DNA of 11,154 nt from an uncultured Alistipes sp. Its GTDB lineage: Bacteria > Bacteroidota > Bacteroidia > Bacteroidales > Rikenellaceae. The notes beneath the pieces were generated by a model. It was given only the letters and a program-made list of their open reading frames with translations, was not told the origin of the DNA and did no database searches. Within the stretch, counting starts at the first letter, position 1, and each line of letters begins with the position of its first letter. The stretch covers positions 1 through 11,154 of the forward strand of contig CAJGDL010000050.1 of assembly GCA_904502075.1 (NCBI GenBank). The letters are read 5' to 3'. This document shows positions 1 through 6,767 of the stretch, one piece after another. Position numbers and translations under genes: made by a program.

Positions 1-74
1 ATGATTTCTATTTTATCCTCATCATCAGTACCTACTAAAATTTTAGATAAATGGAGAAAATTTTTTTCTTCTCT

Positions 75-102
75 AAAAAAGAGTATCACTAAAGTGATAC
101 TC
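75..102 (-). terminator. Intrinsic terminator, leftward
   Basis: Positions 81-89 and 94-102 form a perfect 9-bp stem with a TAAA loop. Read on the - strand, the stem is followed directly by TTTTTT (80 down to 75), the classic intrinsic-terminator form. In the + direction the stem is followed by ACTCTTTGGG, a poor U-tract. No leftward gene was found just to the right of it, so either it serves an unrecognised short transcript or it is a weak bidirectional terminator for something beyond the left edge. Confidence 0.5.
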
Positions 103-167
103 ACTCTTTGGGGGTGAGCGAGCGATTGGGTAAAAGACCGGCACCCCGGAGGGCTTTTCTCGGAAGA

Positions 168-201
168 GTTGTTCATTTTTGCCATTATATTCGTACCTTT
201 A
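168..201 (+). promoter_or_regulatory. Possible promoter of the DUF819 gene
   Basis: TACCTTTA at 194-201 is one base off the Bacteroidota -7 consensus TAnnTTTG. A GTTG at 168-171 lies 22 nt upstream, slightly farther than the usual 19-21. If it is used, transcription would begin around 206-208, downstream of the ATG at 201, leaving a short A-rich leader before the ATG at 222. The same 12-mer GTACCTTTATGC recurs upstream of the transporter gene on the other strand (near 5311-5300). The call is weak because neither element is perfect. Confidence 0.3.
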
Positions 202-221
202 TGCCAAAATACGAAACAACC

Positions 222-1379
222 ATGAACTACCTCCTTCTACTCTCCCTCTACGGTCTAATTCCGGCCGGCGTGATTTGGCTCTGCCGAAGATTTCGTTGGC
301 TCGGGAAACTCGGCCCGATCATGGTGCTCTACGCAATCGGCATGGCGATCGGAAACCTCCCCTTCCACCCGGCCGAGATGGGCGTATTGCAAGAGTTGTT
401 GCCCAACATTTGTGTCCCCCTGGCCATCCCAATGATGCTCTTCGGGTGTCAGTTCTCACGCCAAGAGGCGGGTCTGCAGGTCAAACTCTGCCTGAGCGGA
501 TTCCTCTCGGTCTTCGTGGCCATCGTGGTGGGCTACCTGCTCTTTGGTGCTCAGGTGGATCAGGGCGACCAGATCGGAGGAATCATGGGCGGTATGTACA
601 CGGGAGGCATGGTGAATGCTGCCGCCCTGCAGGCTATTTTTCAGATCAAGAGCGAGAACTACATCTTGATGAGCTCCTACGACATTATCATCTCGTTCCT
701 CTACCTGGTATTCCTCTTCAGCGTGGGGATTCGCCTCTTCCGCTGGCTCTTCGGCCAACGCGAACAAGCAATTGCGCAAGAGGAGCTGGAGGAGCTGGAT
801 CGCCAAATCGAAAAGATGAAGGAGAACCCCTACCGCAAGTTACTCACACGCGAGGGGCTACGACAGACAGGAAAAGCACTTTCACTCACCCTCGGTATTG
901 TGGGACTCTCGGGCGGTGTGGCCCTCATGATGCCCAAATCGTGGTTCATGGTGGTCTTTATCCTGCTGCTGAGCACCCTGGGTGCCCTCTGCTCGTTCTT
1001 GCCCTCCGTACGCCGTTGGGAGGGGAGCTACGATGTCGGCATGTATCTGATCTACATCTTCAGCCTGGCCATTGCCTCAATGGCCGACTTCTCGAACCTT
1101 CAATTGGCCGGAGGAATGAACCTGATCGGATATCTCACAATGGCCGTCTTTGGGTCGCTCCTCATTCACGCCCTCCTTTGCCGTTTGATGGGGGTCGATG
1201 CCGACTCGATGATGGTCTCGTCGGTGGCCTTTATCAACTCGCCACCCTTCGTACCGATGGCCTCGGCCGCGCTACGCAACAAGCGAACCCTGGTAACGGG
1301 CCTCGCGGCGGGAATCGTCGGCTACGCCTTAGGCACCCACTTCGGCGTATTGATGGCCGAATTGCTATCGAAACTCTAA
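222..1379 (+). CDS. DUF819-family integral membrane protein
   Basis: A 385-residue polytopic inner-membrane protein with about ten hydrophobic segments, the first at residues 3-20 and the next at about 31-48. A charged cytoplasm-like loop (EELEELDRQIEKMKENPYRK, about residues 188-207) splits the hydrophobic halves. The Gly-rich GGMYTGGMVNAAALQ stretch and the C-terminal NSPPFVPMAS...GIVGYALGTHFG pattern resemble the DUF819 (YjcL-like) family, whose transport substrate I do not know; its fold is thought to be carrier-like. I chose the ATG at 222 because it directly precedes the first membrane helix and lies behind a promoter-like element. In-frame ATG 201 would add seven residues. The 108 start gives an implausible Arg-rich N-terminus. 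It is a single-gene unit closed by a strong terminator, with no neighbour that hints at substrate. Alternatives are other two-fold inverted-repeat carriers. Confidence 0.75.
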   Translation: MNYLLLLSLYGLIPAGVIWLCRRFRWLGKLGPIMVLYAIGMAIGNLPFHPAEMGVLQELLPNICVPLAIPMMLFGCQFSRQEAGLQVKLCLSGFLSVFVAIVVGYLLFGAQVDQGDQIGGIMGGMYTGGMVNAAALQAIFQIKSENYILMSSYDIIISFLYLVFLFSVGIRLFRWLFGQREQAIAQEELEELDRQIEKMKENPYRKLLTREGLRQTGKALSLTLGIVGLSGGVALMMPKSWFMVVFILLLSTLGALCSFLPSVRRWEGSYDVGMYLIYIFSLAIASMADFSNLQLAGGMNLIGYLTMAVFGSLLIHALLCRLMGVDADSMMVSSVAFINSPPFVPMASAALRNKRTLVTGLAAGIVGYALGTHFGVLMAELLSKL

Positions 1380-1390
1380 GCTCCCCCTGC

Positions 1391-1431
1391 AAAAAAAGAC
1401 CGGCAACGCTTTTCGCGTTGCCGGTCTTTTT
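1391..1431. terminator. Bidirectional intrinsic terminator
   Basis: A perfect 12-bp GC-rich stem (1398-1409 with 1415-1426) has a TTTTC loop. It is preceded by seven A and followed by five T, so it works in both directions. It lies between the converging DUF819 gene (stop at 1379) and the barrel gene (stop at 1449) and can end both transcripts. Confidence 0.93.
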
Positions 1432-1448
1432 CATTCCCGATCAAGGGG

Positions 1449-2864
1449 TTAGAAGAGGTAGCCCGTATTGATATAGAAGGCACCATTGCCATCCTGCTTG
1501 CTGTACTTACCGACCGGCTTGCCATACTCGAAGCAGACGATGAAGTTCTGATTCATGATAAAGCGCAGACCGACACCCACGGCGATGTGGGGACGATCCT
1601 CCGAGGTACCCTTCTTCACATAGGAGTCATACTCCATGTAGGCCTCCTCGTAAGCGGCCGGCGAGGCGAACTCCTCGGCCGTGCGGCCAAACGACATGTC
1701 ATAGCCTTTGGTCACCATCGTACCATCGCTGAAGAGGTTCAGCGCAAAGGCGATGTTCTGCTTCCAGAGGGTGAAGGTAACGAATCGCCAACGGAACTCG
1801 GCATTATAGGAGGCCATGTCGTAGCCCTGGACACGATTACGCATAATACCACGCACGGAGCGGAAACCACCCATACCGTCGCGGTCATACATCGGGCCCA
1901 TGGTCGTCAGGAAGGGGAGGACATAGTAGGGGGCCTGGCGACCGAAAGTACCCTCGTAGTTCAGACGATAGGCAAAGGTGAGGCGGTCGCGATCGACAAT
2001 AGGCACATAGTGGCGGAAGGTGGCCGAGTACTTGTAGTAGGGATCGGAGGTTCCGAGCCACTTGGGGGCCAGGATCAAGTGAGCCTCGGCCCAAATACCG
2101 CGCGAGGGGGCACCCTCCTTGTCGCGCGAGTCGTAGAGCATACCCAGGCGCAGTGCACTGCTGAAGCCGCCGTCGGCCTCACTATCCTTGATGATACCCC
2201 AGGTACGATACTGCTCGAAGAGCGTAGGCTCCGAGTCGGGGAACTTCTTGTTGTCGGCCTTGTTTTTGTTGATCTTGTCGCGGTCGATGGCCCCCTGGTC
2301 GTAATAGCCCAGATGGTAGCCCGCCTCCCACGAAAATTTGCTATCGCCGATCTTGCCCACGAAATCGGCCTTATACGAGATGGCCAAGCGATTCATGCGA
2401 TACTTCGGCGTATAGAGAAACATCTCGTCGCTCTTTTTGCCCAACTTCACCAGGTCGAAGTCGTAGAACGACTCATAACCATTGAAGCCGTAGAAGTCCA
2501 TCGCCTTGTCGTTGGTGATATTCAAAGCCGTCGAGAAGCGAACCCCGGGAATCCAAAATCGGTTGTCGTACGAAACGACATACTGCTGCGATCCCTTGGT
2601 AAAGAACGAAGCCTCCAAGTACCACTGCTGGCGCGTATTCGGGTAGGTCGAGCCATCACCGAAGTCGTAGATATTGAGCACGGCACCGAGCTGAATACCC
2701 TTATCGGCATCGAAAGCCAAGGCAGGCAGTGGGCCGAAGTTATAACCGGTCTTGACAATCTCCTTTTTATTCTTTCCCGCGAGTGAATCACTCTTCTCGA
2801 CCTTTCGTGCCTGAGCCGACACCGCGAGGAGCATTGCGATGCATAAAACAAAAAACTTTCTCAT
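1449..2864 (-). CDS. Omp85/BamA-like outer-membrane beta-barrel protein without POTRA domains
   Basis: A 471-residue precursor. A Sec signal peptide is clear at residues 1-19 (MRKFF, hydrophobic core, cleavage after SAQA). Only about 20 polar residues separate it from the first strand-like segment, so POTRA domains are absent. The barrel shows Bac_surface_Ag (PF01103) hallmarks: DSRDKEGAPSRG at about 245-256, VRGI at 337-340 (equivalent of the loop-6 VRGF/Y motif), NAEFRWRF at 354-361, and a C-terminal aromatic beta-signal ending in GYLF. I chose the ATG at 2864 over an upstream in-frame start (2903) because it gives a clean signal peptide and does not overlap the upstream gene. It is the last gene of a three-gene leftward operon, 16 bp after the acyltransferase. 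The family includes protein-insertion, secretion and lipid-linked barrels. The POTRA-less members are mostly uncharacterised, so a specific role is not claimed. Confidence 0.85.
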   Translation of the reverse strand: MRKFFVLCIAMLLAVSAQARKVEKSDSLAGKNKKEIVKTGYNFGPLPALAFDADKGIQLGAVLNIYDFGDGSTYPNTRQQWYLEASFFTKGSQQYVVSYDNRFWIPGVRFSTALNITNDKAMDFYGFNGYESFYDFDLVKLGKKSDEMFLYTPKYRMNRLAISYKADFVGKIGDSKFSWEAGYHLGYYDQGAIDRDKINKNKADNKKFPDSEPTLFEQYRTWGIIKDSEADGGFSSALRLGMLYDSRDKEGAPSRGIWAEAHLILAPKWLGTSDPYYKYSATFRHYVPIVDRDRLTFAYRLNYEGTFGRQAPYYVLPFLTTMGPMYDRDGMGGFRSVRGIMRNRVQGYDMASYNAEFRWRFVTFTLWKQNIAFALNLFSDGTMVTKGYDMSFGRTAEEFASPAAYEEAYMEYDSYVKKGTSEDRPHIAVGVGLRFIMNQNFIVCFEYGKPVGKYSKQDGNGAFYINTGYLF

Positions 2865-2880
2865 ACTCAACACCAATGAT

Positions 2881-4218
2881 TTATTTTTCAAATATAATTT
2901 CACGAATCTTCTTATATTTCTTGCGCAACTTCTTGTTCATCAAAAGGCGGATATCGGAAATGACCAATCGGATCAGTCGCCAGGTCTCATGGGCCACGAT
3001 CGGGGCCGGCAACATGGCCAACGTCACGGGAAGTGCCCACTGCCACGGCAGGAGCACATAGGCCACAATCGAGTAAAGGATCATCAACACGGGCCACAAA
3101 ATCAGGTTAAGCAGATAACGCACCGAATTGCGGAAGGCGTGATCCTTCATCTTACGGAAGATCAAGCGGCACAGCGCCTCGATCGGCAACGTAAAGAGCG
3201 AAACCGAAAGACAATAAGGCAGGGCCACGATCAGGATGATGAGCTTCAGCAGACGCGACCAGAAGGGGTATTTGATCGAGACCGAGGCCAAGCTGATGTG
3301 GTCGGCATGGCGCAACTTGGCCGCCTCGCGACCCAACTCAAGCAACTTGGCGGCACGCTCGGGCTCGCTCTCCTTCATCTGCGAAAGCTGCCATACGGTG
3401 AGGTTGTTGGCCTCGAAATGGATGTCGAGCGGGTGGCGACGGGCACTCTTCGGGAGCTTCTCCATCGAGCGAACGCGCTGCTTGACCACCGCGGCGCAAA
3501 TCTCGTAGGTGGCTGCATAGTGCTCATCGTCGGGGATGTAGAAGATCGAGAGCTTCATGCGCTCGGCAAGCATATCGCGGAGCAGGTTGATCTGAATCTG
3601 CGGCTCATAGAGCGAGTGCTCGGCAAGGAAGTTCCCGACATGGATCGGCTCGCCGATCTGCACACGCACCGTGGAGCGGAAACGGAAGAAGCTACCATAA
3701 CGGATTCCCACAGGGACGATGTAGAGGGGCATATCGGGCATCAACTCCTGGGCCTGAAAGGCGATGCGGAAAATACCCTTCGAGAGGGGCAGCGAGGAGT
3801 ATTTGGCCTGATGCGTACCCTCGGGAAAGATGCAGAAGGGGACGCGATCACGCAACACATCGACCGCCTTCGAGATCGTCTCGTTGTTCTTCTTCACCTC
3901 GTCGATTCCATCGCGCATACGCATGATGGGCATGATCTTCAGGAAGTGGAAAATCTTCGCCAGGGTGGGATTTTTGAAGATATCGGCACGCGCCACAAAG
4001 ACCTTGGCCTTGCGATCCATGGCCAGGATCACCATCGCATCCATCAGGGCGTTGGTGTGGTTGGGGGCGTAGATTACAGCTCCGTCCTGCGGCACTCGCT
4101 CCAAGCCGACGTAACGCACATTGCGGTACGAGAGCTTCAGGCAGAGGTCCACATAGTATCGCAGGAAACTATAAAGCCCGTTGTAATCCTGGATCTTCTT
4201 CTCTTTTCGCTTGCTCAT
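2881..4218 (-). CDS. PlsC-type phospholipid/glycerolipid acyltransferase with C-terminal membrane helices
   Basis: A 445-residue protein. The acyltransferase domain (PF01553 type) spans about 40-250. It contains NHTNALMD at 53-60 (catalytic His54 and Asp60), the FPEGTH block at 131-136 and a VPVGIRYG block at 168-175. His and Asp are separated by five residues, not the usual four. From memory, this spacing occurs in the branch related to yeast Gpt2/Sct1. After a soluble linker, two long hydrophobic regions (about 322-350 and 367-402) are membrane helices, followed by a very basic tail (MNKKLRKKYKKIRE). Expected reaction: transfer of an acyl group from acyl-ACP or acyl-CoA to a glycerol-phosphate or lysolipid at the inner membrane. 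The true acceptor is unknown. At about 445 residues it is much longer than classical PlsC (~240-250). It starts 6 bp after the transporter stop and ends 16 bp before the barrel start, so the three genes are probably cotranscribed. Confidence 0.85.
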   Translation of the reverse strand: MSKRKEKKIQDYNGLYSFLRYYVDLCLKLSYRNVRYVGLERVPQDGAVIYAPNHTNALMDAMVILAMDRKAKVFVARADIFKNPTLAKIFHFLKIMPIMRMRDGIDEVKKNNETISKAVDVLRDRVPFCIFPEGTHQAKYSSLPLSKGIFRIAFQAQELMPDMPLYIVPVGIRYGSFFRFRSTVRVQIGEPIHVGNFLAEHSLYEPQIQINLLRDMLAERMKLSIFYIPDDEHYAATYEICAAVVKQRVRSMEKLPKSARRHPLDIHFEANNLTVWQLSQMKESEPERAAKLLELGREAAKLRHADHISLASVSIKYPFWSRLLKLIILIVALPYCLSVSLFTLPIEALCRLIFRKMKDHAFRNSVRYLLNLILWPVLMILYSIVAYVLLPWQWALPVTLAMLPAPIVAHETWRLIRLVISDIRLLMNKKLRKKYKKIREIIFEK

Positions 4219-4224
4219 AACCCG

Positions 4225-5178
4225 TTATTCGGTAAGAGGGGTTCGACGGAAGAGGGAGGAGACCGTAAGGCCCGAGATGATGTGCCAAATACCCCACCAG
4301 GCCGTGATGAAGAGCATGCCGCCATAGTGGCCGTGCCAAATCTCGGGCGGGAAGATGGCCGGATTGAAGAGCAGCACCAGGCCGAGTCCCGAGTTCTGGA
4401 TACCGATCTCGATGGTCAGCGAGCGACGATCGGCCTGCGAAACCTTGGCCAACTTGGCCCCCAAATAACCGGAACCCAACGCCGCGGCATTGTGAATCAA
4501 GACAATAAAGAAGACATAGAAGATATTGTCGAGGAAGAGTTGGAAATTCTGCGAGAACGAAACGATCACCATACCCAGGAAGAGCAGGATCGAGAACACC
4601 TGGGCCGGCTTGGTAATCTTCTTGGTCGCATTGGGGAAGTAGCGGGCGAAGATCAGACCCAGCACGATGGGTACTCCCAACAAGAGCAGGATCTGCTCCA
4701 GCATCGGGAAGAAGGGGATGACCAAGGTCGGAATATCGCTTCGCAAACTAACCACCTGGCTGTAGAGCGTACCCCAAAAGAAGAAATTGAAGGGGGTGAT
4801 CAGCGGAGCAAAGGCGGTCGAGATAGCCGACATCGAGATCGAGAGCTCCACATTCCCTCGCGAGAGCGACGACATAAAGTTCGAGATATTGCCTCCCGGG
4901 CACGAAGCCACAAGCAACATACCCAACGCGATCATCGGGGTGATCATCGGGCTCAGGGCCAGCGCGATCAAGAAGGTGACGGCCGGTAATGCGATCCACT
5001 GCAACAGCACACCGACGATTACCGATTTGGGATTCTTCAGAAGATCTTTGAACGTCCCCGGTTTGATACCGAGGGCTACACCGAACATCACAAACGCAAG
5101 GATGATGTTCACAATCATCATACCGCCCTCTCCGAAATTCAGGATGACGGAGTTTAATGCCTCCAACTGCTCTTTCAT
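4225..5178 (-). CDS. Bile acid:sodium symporter (BASS/SBF) family transporter
   Basis: A 317-residue inner-membrane protein with eight to ten hydrophobic helices, the usual size for PF01758. Two family signatures are intact: CPGGNISN at 93-100, the unwound-helix crossing motif, and EIGIQNSGLG at 257-266, where Glu257 and Gln261 correspond to the Na2-site residues of bacterial ASBT homologues. Sodium-coupled uptake of an organic acid is therefore likely. Bacterial members carry bile acids, pantoate or other carboxylates, and the substrate cannot be read here. The ATG at 5178 is used because upstream in-frame extension to 5211 would need a TTG start and adds a polar, unlikely N-terminus. It is the first gene of the leftward operon with the acyltransferase and barrel genes, after a leader of about 100 bases with an inverted repeat. 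Confidence 0.88.
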   Translation of the reverse strand: MKEQLEALNSVILNFGEGGMMIVNIILAFVMFGVALGIKPGTFKDLLKNPKSVIVGVLLQWIALPAVTFLIALALSPMITPMIALGMLLVASCPGGNISNFMSSLSRGNVELSISMSAISTAFAPLITPFNFFFWGTLYSQVVSLRSDIPTLVIPFFPMLEQILLLLGVPIVLGLIFARYFPNATKKITKPAQVFSILLFLGMVIVSFSQNFQLFLDNIFYVFFIVLIHNAAALGSGYLGAKLAKVSQADRRSLTIEIGIQNSGLGLVLLFNPAIFPPEIWHGHYGGMLFITAWWGIWHIISGLTVSSLFRRTPLTE

Positions 5179-5235
5179 AATAAAACCAAATGTGCGATTC
5201 TTGCCGCACAATTTTTAAGTGTGGGTTAAATTTTC

Positions 5236-5269
5236 GCTGTTTTTGGCCTTTTTGGCGCATAAAAACAGC
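5236..5269 (-). repeat. Inverted repeat in the transporter operon leader
   Basis: Perfect 9-bp arms GCTGTTTTT (5236-5244) and AAAAACAGC (5261-5269) enclose 16 bases, in which GCC/GGC can pair around a T-run. It lies about 58-91 bases upstream of the transporter ATG. It could be an operator or a leader hairpin. It is not a good terminator in the - direction because no U-tract follows the stem. Confidence 0.5.
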
Positions 5270-5302
5270 CTCTTTTTCTACTTTTAGTTTAAAAAAGTCG
5301 CA

Positions 5303-5337
5303 TAAAGGTACAAAAAAGCCTTTAATTATGATTCAAA
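5303..5337 (-). promoter_or_regulatory. Possible promoter of the transporter-acyltransferase-barrel operon
   Basis: On the - strand TACCTTTA (5310 down to 5303) resembles the -7 box TAnnTTTG, and TTTG (5337 down to 5334) could be the -33 box. The spacing is 23 nt, longer than the usual 19-21. Transcription would start near 5297, giving a leader of about 120 bases. No better match is seen in the spacer. Confidence 0.35.
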
Positions 5338-5435
5338 AATCACGATTTCCATTAAAATATAGGTATATATACTTAACGAATTGGAGCAAAAAGTGGCGGA
5401 ATGGAGAAAATTCTATTGCCAAGGGGCCCTAAAAT

Positions 5436-5502
5436 CGGGGCTTCACCCCGCAAAAAAAAGGCACCGAGCCGGCCGCCAAAAAAGCAACGCCGACTCGATG
5501 CC
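5436..5502 (-). terminator. Tandem intrinsic terminators after galM
   Basis: The first hairpin on the - strand pairs 5502-5489 with 5473-5460 (14 bp with two G-U pairs) and is followed by eight T (5459-5452). Immediately after it a second 5-bp GC hairpin (5450-5436, CGGGG/CCCCG) is followed by ATTTT. Both point away from galM and would end its transcript before the transporter operon promoter. Confidence 0.88.
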
Positions 5503-5534
5503 GTATCGGGGCTGGTGGTCACACGCTCGTCCCT

Positions 5535-6584
5535 CTATTGAACAGAGAAACGGAAGCGGATCGTGCGGTGATACTCCTCTCCGGGGCGCAACTCGGTCGA
5601 GGGGAAGTGGGGCTTGTTGGGTGAGTCGGGGAAATCCTGGCACTCGATCGCCACGCCATCGTAGTCGGCATAACGCCCACCGGCCTTGTTGGTCAACTCG
5701 CCATGGCCGAGCCAATTGCCCGTATAGACCTGTACGCCCGGTTGGTCGCTCTCCACGGTCATCAGACGGCCTGAGGCGGGATCGAAGAGTTCGGCCACGC
5801 GGCAGCGCTTTCCGGGCTCCCAGCCATCCACCACCCAACAGTTGTCGTAGCCCTTTCCAAATTTCAAGGCGGGGAAGTCGGCCCCCAGATCGCGGCCCAG
5901 GGGTTTCGATTGGGTGAAATCCATCGGGGTGCCCGCCACCGGCTGCAACTCGCCCGTGGGGATCAGCGTCGGATCGGTCGGAAGCCACTTGGCGGCATGG
6001 AGTTTCAGTTCGTGATTCAGGGCCGTACCCGCGCCAATACCCGAGAGGTTCCAATAGGCGTGGTTCGTGAGGTTGACTACCGTCAGGGCATCAGTCGTGG
6101 CCGAAAGCTCGATGCGGAGCTCATTTTCGGCCGTAAAGGTATAACGCACGCGGGCCTCCAGGTTGCCAGGGTAATTCTCATCCCCATCGGGGCTGCACAT
6201 CACGAAGGTTACCCCCTCTGCATCGGGCTCCGAGAGCCACAAACGACGCGAATAATTCGTTGGGCCTCCATGCAGGTGGTTGGGGCCGTTATTGATGGCG
6301 AGTTGGTAACTCTTTCCGCCGAGAGTCAGCTCCCCCTTGGCAATGCGGTTGGCATAGCGACCCGGAGTCTTCCCATAGCAGGCCGTATCGACCATAAAAT
6401 CGCTGTAGGCCTTGAATCCCAGGGCCACATCATCCACGCGCCCCGCACGGTCGGGAACGGCCACGGCCACGATTCCCGCCCCCATGTTCGATACCTCGGC
6501 CCAGGCTCCCGAGCCGTTGCTCAAGCGAAAGACCTCGATCGTCCCTTCGCCCCACTCTTCGGTGTGTACTCTCTCTACACTCAT
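5535..6584 (-). CDS. galM: Aldose 1-epimerase (galactose mutarotase)
   Basis: A 349-residue enzyme of the usual GalM length. It interconverts alpha and beta anomers of aldoses such as galactose and glucose, feeding the Leloir pathway. The conserved active-site blocks are all visible: PGRYANR at 74-80, NHLHGG at 102-107 (His105), TNHAYWNL at 173-180 (His175, the likely general acid), YDN at 246-248 (Asp247) and AIECQDFPDSPN at 312-323 (Glu314, the likely catalytic base). No signal peptide is seen, so it should be cytoplasmic. I took the ATG at 6584; a GTG three codons upstream (6593) is possible but less likely. It is a single-gene unit with its own promoter (6649-6680) and tandem terminators. 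It is divergent from the flavodiiron gene. No other galactose gene is in the window. Confidence 0.95.
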   Translation of the reverse strand: MSVERVHTEEWGEGTIEVFRLSNGSGAWAEVSNMGAGIVAVAVPDRAGRVDDVALGFKAYSDFMVDTACYGKTPGRYANRIAKGELTLGGKSYQLAINNGPNHLHGGPTNYSRRLWLSEPDAEGVTFVMCSPDGDENYPGNLEARVRYTFTAENELRIELSATTDALTVVNLTNHAYWNLSGIGAGTALNHELKLHAAKWLPTDPTLIPTGELQPVAGTPMDFTQSKPLGRDLGADFPALKFGKGYDNCWVVDGWEPGKRCRVAELFDPASGRLMTVESDQPGVQVYTGNWLGHGELTNKAGGRYADYDGVAIECQDFPDSPNKPHFPSTELRPGEEYHRTIRFRFSVQ

Positions 6585-6648
6585 CTTTCTCACGCTATGT
6601 TTGGTTGGTTGAAATCCCCCTCAAAAAGAATCGGCAAATTCCAGACAC

Positions 6649-6680
6649 CAAAGATAAAAATTTTCGGGTAAAATCGCAAA
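6649..6680 (-). promoter_or_regulatory. galM promoter
   Basis: On the - strand, TTTG (6680-6677), 20 nt, then TATCTTTG (6656-6649), an exact match to the Bacteroidota promoter consensus. The predicted start is about 6643, leaving a leader of about 58 bases before the ATG at 6584. Confidence 0.8.
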
Positions 6681-6707
6681 CTCCACCCTCGCAGGAGGCG
6701 ACTACAT

Positions 6708-6738
6708 TTTGATTTTTCATACCATTTTTGTATCTTTG
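6708..6738 (+). promoter_or_regulatory. Promoter of the flavodiiron protein gene
   Basis: TTTG (6708-6711), 19 nt, TATCTTTG (6731-6738), an exact Bacteroidota consensus match. The start should fall near 6743-6745, with a short A-rich leader (CCCCAAAGAAAACAAAT) before the ATG at 6768. Only 27 bases separate its -33 box from that of galM, so the two promoters could interfere or share an operator. Confidence 0.82.
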
Positions 6739-6767
6739 TGCGTTAAGTAACCCCAAAGAAAACAAAT

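Larger units (their letters stand above)
1..221. other. AT-rich left edge and 5' region of the DUF819 gene
   Basis: The first ~80 bases are much more AT-rich than the genes to the right. Two short frames are open to the window edge. A + frame ends with TGA at 115-117 (38 codons visible). A - frame runs from an ATG at 185 leftward off the edge (about 61 codons). Neither has a recognisable family motif and they overlap each other, so neither is called as a gene. Positions 132-158 hold an imperfect hairpin (AAAAG...CTTTT ends with an inner CCGG/CCGG pair), possibly part of the leader or a weak terminator of an upstream + strand gene. Nothing else is visible. Confidence 0.4.
5179..5534. other. 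356-base intergenic spacer
   Basis: No gene is supported here. The left part holds the leader of the transporter operon with an inverted repeat (5236-5269) and a weak promoter candidate (5303-5337). The middle (about 5340-5430) is AT-rich with a short palindrome (5363-5372) and no clear signal. The right part holds two tandem - strand hairpin terminators for galM. Confidence 0.6.

Noticed and set aside
1..117. Possible C-terminal end of a + strand gene entering from the left
   Set aside because: Only 38 codons are visible, without a recognisable motif. The frame crosses a strong hairpin and competes with an open - frame. The sequence beyond the edge is needed.
179..1471. A 430-codon + strand frame overlapping the DUF819 gene
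   Set aside because: It is an alternative frame of the membrane-protein gene, rich in Arg, Pro and His, and runs through the terminator.
1587..2786. A 399-codon open frame on the + strand
   Set aside because: It is antisense to the Omp85-type barrel gene, has low-complexity Val/Ile/His/Gly content and no start context.
2839..4989. A 716-codon open frame on the + strand
   Set aside because: It runs antisense through the acyltransferase and most of the transporter, both of which have clear family motifs. Its composition is rich in His, Asp, Gln and Arg, as expected from a mirrored frame of GC-biased codons.
5363..5372. Palindrome GTATATATAC in the spacer
   Set aside because: Short and AT-only in an AT-rich spacer; expected by chance and not placed at a promoter.
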